From the NCBI GenBank assembly GCA_035873375.1, contig JAYWMQ010000019.1, positions 1-38,079 of the forward strand: DNA of 38,079 bases, written 5' to 3'. Position numbers and translations under genes: made by a program. The notes under the pieces were generated by a model. The model ran no database searches. It had not been told where the DNA came from and was given only the letters and a program-made list of their open reading frames with translations. The stretch is from Nitrospirota bacterium (lineage in GTDB: Bacteria > Nitrospirota > Thermodesulfovibrionia > Thermodesulfovibrionales > JdFR-85). Below, one piece after another: positions 30,343-37,325 of the stretch (the first letter of the stretch is position 1; every line of letters begins with the position of its first letter).

Positions 30343-30839
30343 GTCACAGCCTGAAGGAAAAGGCAGGGAAGATAAAACTCCTGATAAGTGATGTAGACGG
30401 CGTATGGACTGATGCGGGAGTATTTTATTCTGAAGACGGGGAGTTGTTAAAGCGGTTCTCCATAAGGGATGGTATGGGTGTAGAACGGCTGAGGGAACTT
30501 GTGAATGTGGAGACAGGAATTATTACAGGTGAAAACTCGGGTGCTGTTAGAAAGCGTGCCGAGAAGCTCAGGATAAAAGAGGTGAAACTGAACGTCAGGG
30601 ATAAGGCAGGGGCCTTGAAGGAGATTATGGAGAGGAGAAACCTGAGCAGTGAGGAGATATCATACATAGGGGATGATGTAAACGATATCGCAGTAATGGA
30701 GATGGTGGGGCTTTCCGCGTGTCCTGCCGATGCCATTGCATCTGTCAGGGATATTGCGGATTTTGTCTGTAACAACACCGGCGGCAACGGTGCCTTCAGG
30801 GATTTTGCCGAGATGATCATACTTTTTAAAAAGAGGTGA
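30339..30839 (+). CDS. KdsC-like HAD phosphatase
   Basis: A 166-residue HAD enzyme of the KdsC type: LLISDVDGVWTDAGVFYS (nucleophile aspartate near residue 18), GIITGENSGAVRKRAEKL and YIGDDVNDIAVM, at the family's standard length without a cap domain. KdsC removes phosphate from Kdo-8-phosphate; relatives do so for 9-phospho-nonulosonates. Placed between SDR and NeuB-like genes, it should dephosphorylate the ulosonate. Translationally coupled to the SDR. Confidence 0.85.
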   Translation: MSHSLKEKAGKIKLLISDVDGVWTDAGVFYSEDGELLKRFSIRDGMGVERLRELVNVETGIITGENSGAVRKRAEKLRIKEVKLNVRDKAGALKEIMERRNLSSEEISYIGDDVNDIAVMEMVGLSACPADAIASVRDIADFVCNNTGGNGAFRDFAEMIILFKKR

Positions 30840-30843
30840 TACT

Positions 30844-31740
30844 ATGAGAAAGGTAAGATTGAAGGACAGATTTATAGGTGATGGTGAGCCGGTTTATGTC
30901 ATTGGCGAGATAGGCATAAACCACAATGGCTCAATGGATGTGGCAAAGAAGTTGATTGACGGTGCGGCCTTTGCCGGGTGCAATGCCGTTAAATTTCAGA
31001 AGCGGACTCCTGAGAAATGCGTTCCAAAGGACCAGTGGCATATTGAGAGGGATACCCCGTGGGGAAGGATGACCTATATTGAATACAGGCACAGGGTTGA
31101 GTTCAACTGCCCTCAATACGAAGAGCTTATAAAGTATTGTTTGGCAAAGGGTATAGACTGGTTTGCCTCTTGCTGGGATGAGGAGGCTGTTGATTTTATT
31201 GAAGAGTTCTCTCCTCCCCTTCATAAGGCCCCGTCTGCAGCATTAACAGACCATTCGCTGCTTTCAAGAATGAGGTTGACCGGCAGGCCGCTTATAATAT
31301 CCACAGGTATGTCGACCATGCAGGAGATATCTGAGGCCGTAAAGGTTGTCGGGACAGAGGACCTTCTGATCGCCCATTCCACATCGACCTATCCCTGCGG
31401 CCTGGATGAATTGAACCTGAAGATGCTTATGACCCTGAGGGAGATGTTTCCTGCCGTGCCGATCGGCTACTCAGGACACGAGATAGGGCTTGCACCAACA
31501 TGGTCGGCCGTTACTCTCGGGGCCTCCTTTGTTGAACGCCATATCACCCTTGACCGTGCAATGTGGGGGACGGATCAGGCAGCCTCAGTGGAGATTATAG
31601 GAATGCATCGGCTTATAAGAAACATCAGGGATATTGAGAAGGCCATGGGAGACGGTGTTAAGCGGGTTTACGAAAGTGAACTGAGTTCCCTCAGGAAGAT
31701 GCGCCGGCAGCACAGGGAAACCGTGATGAGTGACGTCTGA
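30844..31740 (+). CDS. NeuB-like ulosonic acid synthase lacking the SAF domain
   Basis: A 298-residue NeuB-family TIM barrel: YVIGEIGINHNGSMDVAKKLID, GCNAVKFQKRTPEK, DWFASCWDEEAVDF, ISTGMSTMQEISEAV, AHSTSTYPC, IGYSGHE and ERHITLDRAMWGTDQAAS. These enzymes condense phosphoenolpyruvate with an aldose to give a sialic-acid-like or related ulosonic acid. Full-length NeuB, SpsE or PseI proteins carry a C-terminal antifreeze-like (SAF) domain of about 60 residues that contributes to the active site; here the chain ends right after the barrel (GDGVKRVYESELSSLRKMRR). That and the transketolase genes suggest an unusual product. The ATG follows AAGAGGTG. Confidence 0.85.
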   Translation: MRKVRLKDRFIGDGEPVYVIGEIGINHNGSMDVAKKLIDGAAFAGCNAVKFQKRTPEKCVPKDQWHIERDTPWGRMTYIEYRHRVEFNCPQYEELIKYCLAKGIDWFASCWDEEAVDFIEEFSPPLHKAPSAALTDHSLLSRMRLTGRPLIISTGMSTMQEISEAVKVVGTEDLLIAHSTSTYPCGLDELNLKMLMTLREMFPAVPIGYSGHEIGLAPTWSAVTLGASFVERHITLDRAMWGTDQAASVEIIGMHRLIRNIRDIEKAMGDGVKRVYESELSSLRKMRRQHRETVMSDV

Positions 31741-31748
31741 AACCCTCA

Positions 31749-32069
31749 ATGCACTGGGTTTATCTGATTATAGCCGGAGTATTGGAGGTTGGGTGGATAT
31801 ACAGCCTCAAATTCACAGAGGGGTTTACCCGTTTACTGCCAATACTCTCCTATGCCTTGTTCGGGGCAGGGGCCGCTTTCTTCCTCTCCCTGTCATTAAA
31901 GGTCCTGCCCGTGGGTATTACATATGCCATCTGGACAGGTATAGCGATTGCCGGCAGTAATGTTGTAGGGATGCTTATCTTTGAGGAACCCTACAGGTTC
32001 CTGCAACTGTTTTATATCTTCCTTATACTCTTTGGGGTAGCCGGACTTCAAATATCCTCCATGCGCTGA
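31749..32069 (+). CDS. SMR-family small multidrug/metabolite transporter
   Basis: A 106-residue four-helix SMR protein: the essential glutamate in LIIAGVLEVGWIYSLK (E13 region), LSYALFGAGAAFFLSLSLKVLP, VGITYAIWTGIAIAGSNVVG and FLILFGVAGLQISS. SMR dimers export cations such as guanidinium or quaternary amines by proton antiport. EVGWIYSLK lies between the Gdx and EmrE types. It starts 8 nt after the NeuB-like stop without a clear ribosome site and is the last gene of the operon; its link with sugar synthesis is unclear. Confidence 0.85.
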   Translation: MHWVYLIIAGVLEVGWIYSLKFTEGFTRLLPILSYALFGAGAAFFLSLSLKVLPVGITYAIWTGIAIAGSNVVGMLIFEEPYRFLQLFYIFLILFGVAGLQISSMR

Positions 32070-32104
32070 TTAAAAGAGGGGTCAGGTTCCGGATTTCTTG
32101 AAGA

Positions 32105-32148
32105 CGTAATACAGCTTTAATATTACTGTAGCATTGCCGTGTTAGTAT
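32105..32148 (+). promoter_or_regulatory. Pho-box promoter P5 (three 11-bp repeats, weaker)
   Basis: CGTAATACAGC, TTTAATATTAC and TGTAGCATTGC in phase, ending 5 bp before TAGTAT (32143-32148). The third repeat departs from consensus at one base. It precedes the small Cys gene at 32193 and likely phoA. Confidence 0.6.
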
Positions 32149-32192
32149 AAAATTATCAAAAGGTAAGAAAAACCTGAAAAACAGGGGGATAG

Positions 32193-32423
32193 ATGGTCTG
32201 TAAATATTATCTTGAAAACAACAATGAATGTAAACACAGCTTGCCGGTGGTGCCATCGTACAGCAACTTCATATGTGCGCAATTTCCTGAAAAATGTCCC
32301 GTCTTTCTCTGGAAGCACGCTGCCTTGACAGAGAATATCGATCATTATGAAGGGGCAATTGAGGAGAGTGTCAAGACAGGGGTGAAACTGAAGACGTTCA
32401 GTGATAATCCTGTCGTTTCCTAA
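32193..32423 (+). CDS. Small Cys-rich protein (C-x6-C-P-V-F module), upstream of phoA
   Basis: A 76-residue protein; the ATG follows AGGGGGATAG. Cysteines: MVCKYY, NNECKHS, NFICAQFPEKCPVFLW. The C-x6-C-P-V-F end of the Cys region matches the small proteins at 18052 and 21537; a helical acidic tail follows (TENIDHYEGAIEESVKTGVK). No signal peptide. It is the first gene behind P5, 100 bp ahead of phoA. A possible pair of degenerate Pho repeats (CCTAATCGTTT, CTTAATCATTA at 32419-32440) overlaps its end. Function unknown. Confidence 0.6.
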   Translation: MVCKYYLENNNECKHSLPVVPSYSNFICAQFPEKCPVFLWKHAALTENIDHYEGAIEESVKTGVKLKTFSDNPVVS

Positions 32424-32523
32424 TCGTTTCTTAATCATTAAAGGTGTGTGCTGTTTTTTGACTCAGGCTGCAGGCGAAGATGTTGATAAACCAAACAATT
32501 TTTATCAAAGGAGGAGGCATTTC

Positions 32524-34086
32524 GTGAAGACAGGGAATCGTTTCAAGGGTTTTTTTGCAGTAAGCTCTATATTTCTTCTTTTCTACGTGCTTATGGTCTT
32601 CAGCCCGGGGGTTGCAAGGGCTGAAAACCCTGAACAATGGTTTGAGGATGGACAAAAGGCTGTTGAGGCTGCCAAGAGGCTGAAACCCGTTAACAGGCGT
32701 GCAAGGAATGTAATCCTCTTTATCGGTGATGGCATGGGTGTTTCAACTGTCACTGCCGCCCGAATCCTTGAGGGACAGCTAAGGGGAGAAACCGGGGAAG
32801 AGAATCTGCTGAGCTTTGAAAGGCTGCCTTATGTGGCGCTTTCAAAGACCTACAACACCAACCAGCAGGTGCCTGATTCAGCAGGGGCCATGACCGCAAT
32901 GGTGACAGGCGTAAAGACCAAGGCAGGCCTTATAGCCGTCAACCAGAATGTTATACGCGGTGATTACACCACTGTTTCAGGGAACGAACTCACCACAATA
33001 CTTGAGATAGCGGAGAAGGCCGGGATGTCAACAGGCGTGGTAACTACAACCCGCATAACCCATGCAACCCCGGCTGCGACCTATTCACACAGTCCCGAGC
33101 GCAACTGGGAAGATGACCATGACCTTCCCGCTGATGCAAAGGCGGCTGATTTTCCGGATATCGCCCGTCAATTAATAGAGTTTCCCTATGGCGACGGACT
33201 GGAGGTCGTGCTTGGTGGTGGTCGCCGCAGCTTCCTGCCAAGAAGCATGTCAGACCCTGAGTATCCGGACAGGACAGGTGAGAGGGATGATGGCCGTTAT
33301 CTGGCAGAAGAGTGGCAGGAAAAGTATCCCTTTTCAGTCTATGTCTGGAACAAAACCCAGTTTAATGCCGTTGATCCTTACAGTACGAAACACCTGCTCG
33401 GATTATTTGAACCCTCACATATGAAGTATGAGTACGACCGTTCCGGTGATGCTGCCGGAGAACCTTCCCTGAGCGAGATGACTTCAAAGGCCATTGATAT
33501 CCTTTCAAGGAATAAAAAAGGCTTTTTCCTGATGGTTGAAGGAGGCCGGATTGACCATGCCAGCCATGCCGGCAATGCATTCCGTGCCCTTACAGAGGCC
33601 ATTGAATTTTCAAATGCGGTTAAGACCGCTATGGAGAAGATCAACCCTGAAGATACACTGGTTATAGTTACGGCAGACCATAGTCATGTATTCACGATGG
33701 CAGGTTATCCGACCCGTGGAAACGACATCCTGGGTAAGGTCATCGGCAACGACAGCAGGGGAGAGCCCTTGACGGATTATGCAACGGACTCCAACGGCCT
33801 TCCATACACTACTCTTGGCTATGCCAACGGCCCCGGTTACATCCCGGGAGACAGGCCTGACCTTACCGGTGTGGATACCGCCGCTCCCGACTACAGGCAG
33901 GAGGCAACCATTCCCAAACGCAGTGAGACACATGCCGGGGAGGATGTTGCAATCTATGCCGGGGGCCCGGGGGCAAGTCTGCTGCACGGTGTTCAGGAGC
34001 AGAACGTGATTTATCACGTCATTGCTGAGGCGTTAAAGGCAGGACATATTGGACATAAGGGAGATTATGGAAAAGGCAGAAGATAG
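32524..34086 (+). CDS. phoA: Exported alkaline phosphatase (PhoA superfamily)
   Basis: A 520-residue periplasmic phosphatase. The GTG at 32524 is chosen because AAAGGAGGAGG lies 6 nt upstream and it starts a clean signal peptide (basic KTGNRFK, hydrophobic core, cleavage after GVARA). Metal and active-site motifs: FIGDGMG (D69 region), VPDSAGAMTA with nucleophile S119, VEGGRIDHASHAGNA, VTADHSHV and ETHAGEDVAIY. It frees phosphate from organic monoesters. It is followed by a strong terminator and then pstSCAB, and preceded by the small Cys protein gene behind P5. The chain is somewhat longer than E. coli PhoA. Confidence 0.92.
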   Translation: MKTGNRFKGFFAVSSIFLLFYVLMVFSPGVARAENPEQWFEDGQKAVEAAKRLKPVNRRARNVILFIGDGMGVSTVTAARILEGQLRGETGEENLLSFERLPYVALSKTYNTNQQVPDSAGAMTAMVTGVKTKAGLIAVNQNVIRGDYTTVSGNELTTILEIAEKAGMSTGVVTTTRITHATPAATYSHSPERNWEDDHDLPADAKAADFPDIARQLIEFPYGDGLEVVLGGGRRSFLPRSMSDPEYPDRTGERDDGRYLAEEWQEKYPFSVYVWNKTQFNAVDPYSTKHLLGLFEPSHMKYEYDRSGDAAGEPSLSEMTSKAIDILSRNKKGFFLMVEGGRIDHASHAGNAFRALTEAIEFSNAVKTAMEKINPEDTLVIVTADHSHVFTMAGYPTRGNDILGKVIGNDSRGEPLTDYATDSNGLPYTTLGYANGPGYIPGDRPDLTGVDTAAPDYRQEATIPKRSETHAGEDVAIYAGGPGASLLHGVQEQNVIYHVIAEALKAGHIGHKGDYGKGRR

Positions 34087-34134
34087 ACCCAGGGTTGTTT
34101 GAGTACAAAACGGATTGAACCATGATAACCGCAC

Positions 34135-34178
34135 TCCCCGCACTTTCCCCTTTCAGGGAAGGGGCGGGGAATTTTTTA
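34135..34178 (+). terminator. Rho-independent terminator after phoA
   Basis: Arms CCCCGCACTTTCCC and GGGAAGGGGCGGGG pair with one mismatch around a short TTTCA loop, followed by ATTTTTTATC. This ends the phoA message before the pst promoters. Confidence 0.85.
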
Positions 34179-34207
34179 TCCCATCAAAACAGCCTTCTTC
34201 CTGAAAA

Positions 34208-34251
34208 ATTAACGTATCTGTAATATTACCGTAACACGCAGATGTTAATAT
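34208..34251 (+). promoter_or_regulatory. Pho-box promoter P7 (distal pst promoter)
   Basis: ATTAACGTATC, TGTAATATTAC and CGTAACACGCA, ending 5 bp before TAATAT (34246-34251). Its transcript would begin near 34258 and read through the mini-ORF and the second Pho array into pstS. Confidence 0.75.
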
Positions 34252-34282
34252 CCATCATTCTTTTTTATCAGGGAGGTGAGAT

Positions 34283-34312
34283 ATGAGCAAGAAGCAAGTA
34301 ATGCCTTTTTAA
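34283..34312 (+). CDS. Nine-codon leader-type ORF before pstS
   Basis: ATG 34283 follows a strong GGGAGGTGAG and encodes MSKKQVMPF then TAA. The stop codon lies inside the first repeat of P8. The ribosome site is better than that of many real genes nearby, so translation is plausible. It could be a leader peptide, or the remains of a gene lost when the two Pho promoters came together. Confidence 0.35.
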   Translation: MSKKQVMPF

Positions 34313-34362
34313 CAGAACTGTAACAGTCTTGTAACATTGCTGTAACATAAGAGAAGTAAAAT
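34308..34362 (+). promoter_or_regulatory. Pho-box promoter P8 of pstSCAB (four 11-bp repeats)
   Basis: TTTAACAGAAC, TGTAACAGTCT, TGTAACATTGC and TGTAACATAAG, the best-conserved set in the window, ending 5 bp before TAAAAT (34357-34362). pstS follows with AAGGAGG before its ATG. This is the reference for calling the other arrays Pho boxes. Confidence 0.88.
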
Positions 34363-34377
34363 TACTAAGGAGGATAT

Positions 34378-35388
34378 ATGAAGACTATTTTGACACTGGT
34401 AGCAGCAATTACACTCATCTTTTCATTTGGCATTGCCGGAGCGGCAGAAACGCTTAATGGTGCAGGTGCCTCTTTTCCCTATCCTGTCTATTCTGCATGG
34501 GGATATAATTACAACAAGGCCACAGGCATTAGACTCAATTACCAGTCCATAGGCTCAGGTGGCGGGGTTAGGCAGATCATAAACAGGACAGTTGATTTTG
34601 GTGCCTCTGATGCTCCGCTGAAGCCGGAAAAGCTTGAAAAAGAGAATCTGATGCAGTTTCCTGCAGTGATTGGCGGGGTTGTTCCTGTGTTTAATCTGCC
34701 GGGTATAGAGCCTGGTGCAATCAAGCTGACCTCCAATGCACTGTGCAAGGTGCTGCTTGGTGATATAACGTACTGGGATAACAAGGATATCAAGAAATTG
34801 AATCCGGATGTGCCACTTAAACATAAAAAGATTACAGTTGTCCGCAGGTCCGACGGATCAGGCACAACAGCGATATTTACGACATATCTGAGCCAGGTAT
34901 GTCCAGAGTGGAAAGAAAAGGTTGGTGCAGGAAAGGCGGTTAAATGGCCTGTCGGTATAGGCGGCAAGGGCAATGAGGGTGTGGCAAACTATGTGCAGAA
35001 GGTTAAGAACTCAATCGGATATGTTGAGTTTGCCTATGCAAAACAGAACAAACTCTCCTACCTTCGACTGGAGAACGCTGCCGGTAATTTTGTTAAGCCG
35101 AGCTTTGAGAGTTTTCAGGATGCAGCAGCCTCAGGCGATTTTGACCCGTCGAAACACTTCTATCTCTGGCTCACAAACGCCCCAGGTAAAAATGCATGGC
35201 CTATATCAGGTGCCACATTTATACTCCTTGCAAAGGAGAAGAAAGAGTCGAATCCGAAGGTTGTCAAGTTTTTTGACTGGGCATTTAAAAATGGCGATGA
35301 TACTGCCAAAAGACTCGTTTATGTGCCCTTACCCGAGCCTTTAAAGAACAAGGTCAGAAAGTACTGGAAGTCTCAGGGGATTTATTAA
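34378..35388 (+). CDS. pstS: PstS, periplasmic phosphate-binding protein
   Basis: A 336-residue binding protein with signal peptide (cleavage near GIAGAAE, residues 18-24). Phosphate-binding motifs: LNGAGASFPYPVYSAW, YQSIGSGGG, DFGASDAPL, VRRSDGSGTT and GVANYVQKVKNSIGYVEFAYA. It captures phosphate for the PstCAB importer and helps control the Pho regulon. AAGGAGG sits 5 nt before the ATG. A hairpin between pstS and pstC probably lowers expression of the membrane parts, as usual for binding-protein operons. Confidence 0.97.
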   Translation: MKTILTLVAAITLIFSFGIAGAAETLNGAGASFPYPVYSAWGYNYNKATGIRLNYQSIGSGGGVRQIINRTVDFGASDAPLKPEKLEKENLMQFPAVIGGVVPVFNLPGIEPGAIKLTSNALCKVLLGDITYWDNKDIKKLNPDVPLKHKKITVVRRSDGSGTTAIFTTYLSQVCPEWKEKVGAGKAVKWPVGIGGKGNEGVANYVQKVKNSIGYVEFAYAKQNKLSYLRLENAAGNFVKPSFESFQDAAASGDFDPSKHFYLWLTNAPGKNAWPISGATFILLAKEKKESNPKVVKFFDWAFKNGDDTAKRLVYVPLPEPLKNKVRKYWKSQGIY

Positions 35389-35423
35389 GAAATCAGAATG
35401 CATTATTTGAAGAATATTTAAGG

Positions 35424-35468
35424 AATAGGGCCGGGTGTCTGCTACAATACTTGATACCTGGCCCTATT
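35424..35468 (+). terminator. Hairpin between pstS and pstC (attenuating terminator)
   Basis: AATAGGGCC (35424-35432) pairs with GGCCCTATT (35460-35468), 27-nt loop, followed by TATTTGTC. The T-tract is imperfect, so partial termination or 3'-end protection of the pstS message is likely. Confidence 0.6.
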
Positions 35469-35541
35469 TATTTGTCTTCAGGGTTTGCAAATGAGTCAGT
35501 GAATTTTTTATTATGCCCTGCATATAAAGGAGAGATAAAAG

Positions 35542-36483
35542 TTGCCGGTACTTTTCAAGAAAAACCCGATTGACGTAGCATTCTCAATTATTACCGGCCT
35601 GGCCTCCCTGTCCGTTCTTGTCTTTATCATTGGAATACTGTATGTATTATTTACGGAATCATCACCTGCCATAGAAAAATTTGGAGTAATGAAGTTCCTG
35701 ACCTCGACAGACTGGGACCCTGTGAGGGAGTCTTTCGGGGCAGCCACATCACTGTATGGCACGGCAGTAGCGACTGCAATAGCCCTCTTTATTGCCATAC
35801 CTGTAGCAATCGGCATAGCGGTGTTTATAACTGAAATTTCCCCTGACTTTCTCAAGTCGCCTATAGGCATTGCCATTGAGCTCCTTGCCGCAATACCGAG
35901 CATCATTTACGGTATGTGGGGGCTCTTTGTTCTTGTGCCCATAATGGCAGACTATATAGAGCCGGCACTCCAGAGCACTTTGGGGAAAATCCCCCTCATA
36001 GGGATACTCTTTGAAGGCACACCCATGGGTATTGATCTTCTGACAGCAGGAATTATCCTGAGCATCATGATTATTCCCTTTACGGCAAGCATATCAAGGG
36101 ATGCCTTTAACCTCACTCCGGAGATTGTAAAGGAATCCGCCTATGCCCTTGGGGCTACAAAGTGGGAGGTGGTAAAAAACGTTGTTATCCCCTATTCCAA
36201 GTTAGGCGTTTTTGGGGGCATAGTGCTTTCTCTTGGCAGGGCGCTTGGGGAGACAATGGCAGTTGCCTTTGTGCTTGGTAATAACCATCAGATTACCACA
36301 TCACTCCTTGATGCCGCAGCAACAATCACGGTCACACTTGCAAATGAATTTACAGAGGCGGATTCGGATATATACCTTGCATCCCTCTTTTATCTGGCAC
36401 TGATACTCTTTGTAATGAGCTTTATAACCCTGGCCATTGCAAAGTTCTTCCTCCTGAGGGCTGAAAGGAGGTTTACGAGGTGA
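35542..36483 (+). CDS. pstC: PstC, phosphate ABC transporter permease
   Basis: A 313-residue permease with six membrane segments and the PstC pattern: FGAATSLYGTAVATAIALF, IPSIIYGMWGLFVLVP, FTASISRDAF, the coupling-helix region ESAYALGATKWEVVKNVVIP and SLGRALGETMAVAFVLGN. Start is a TTG at 35542, with AAAGGAGAG 8 nt upstream; no ATG fits better. Its stop overlaps the pstA start (GTGA). Confidence 0.95.
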   Translation: MPVLFKKNPIDVAFSIITGLASLSVLVFIIGILYVLFTESSPAIEKFGVMKFLTSTDWDPVRESFGAATSLYGTAVATAIALFIAIPVAIGIAVFITEISPDFLKSPIGIAIELLAAIPSIIYGMWGLFVLVPIMADYIEPALQSTLGKIPLIGILFEGTPMGIDLLTAGIILSIMIIPFTASISRDAFNLTPEIVKESAYALGATKWEVVKNVVIPYSKLGVFGGIVLSLGRALGETMAVAFVLGNNHQITTSLLDAAATITVTLANEFTEADSDIYLASLFYLALILFVMSFITLAIAKFFLLRAERRFTR

Positions 36484-37325
36484 AGAGGGAAAGAAAGAGG
36501 AAGATCGAGAGCTTTATTGCCCTCTCTCTGAGTACGCTTGCTGCCCTGTTCGGCCTCTTCTGGCTTGTCTTTATCCTTGGTGATGTCCTGATAGAAGGAA
36601 TCGAGGCACTTAGCCCGGCCCTGTTTCTCAATGATCCGGTCCCTCCGGGTATGGCGGGAGGGGGGTTGAGAAATGCATTTGTGGGACAGTTGATGATAAC
36701 CTTTTTTGCCACGCTTATCGGTGTCCCTGTAGGTGTGCTTGGCGGGACATTCCTTGCAGAGTATGCCCGGGGCAGGAAGGTTGCAAGGGTGATAAGCGTC
36801 CTCTCCGACATAATGGTCAGCGTTCCCTCCATTGTAATCGGGACATTTATATACGCAATACTCGTAAAGCCCGTTGGTCACTTCAACGGATGGGCAGGGT
36901 CGGCGGCACTTGCAATAATAATGATTCCCGTTGTCCTGAGAACCACAGAGGATATGCTCTCCCTTGTGCCATGGACACTAAGGGAGGCCGCCTTTGCCTT
37001 GGGGGCTCCTTATTACAAGGTGATTATTCAGGTGGTCTACAGGGGAGCGGCAGCCGGAATCCTTACAGGTATATTGCTCTCAATAGCCAGGGTTGCCGGT
37101 GAGACGGCACCGCTGCTCTTTACATCCTTTAACAACTCCTATTTCTCTACAAACATGAATGAACCGATAGCTTCACTTACAGTAAGCATATTTCAATACG
37201 CGATGGGCCCTTATGACAGCTGGCATGCACAGGCATGGGCTGCGTCTCTCATGATAACGGTATTTATCCTGATGCTGACGATCCTGGGCAGAGTTATAAT
37301 CAGATGGAGGTATGGGAAGAGATGA
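36480..37325 (+). CDS. pstA: PstA, phosphate ABC transporter permease
   Basis: A 281-residue permease: [53 protein letters not shown], the coupling helix [20 protein letters not shown] and [23 protein letters not shown], which is diagnostic of PstA. It begins with GTG overlapping the pstC stop and ends overlapping pstB (ATGA), so all three are translated together. It forms the channel with PstC. Confidence 0.95.
   Translation: MKRERKRKIESFIALSLSTLAALFGLFWLVFILGDVLIEGIEALSPALFLNDPVPPGMAGGGLRNAFVGQLMITFFATLIGVPVGVLGGTFLAEYARGRKVARVISVLSDIMVSVPSIVIGTFIYAILVKPVGHFNGWAGSAALAIIMIPVVLRTTEDMLSLVPWTLREAAFALGAPYYKVIIQVVYRGAAAGILTGILLSIARVAGETAPLLFTSFNNSYFSTNMNEPIASLTVSIFQYAMGPYDSWHAQAWAASLMITVFILMLTILGRVIIRWRYGKR

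Noticed and set aside
32419-32440. Additional Pho boxes directly before phoA (CCTAATCGTTT, CTTAATCATTA)
   Set aside because: Only two imperfect repeats, and no -10 hexamer follows at the 5-bp distance seen in the other seven promoters, so it is not counted as a promoter.
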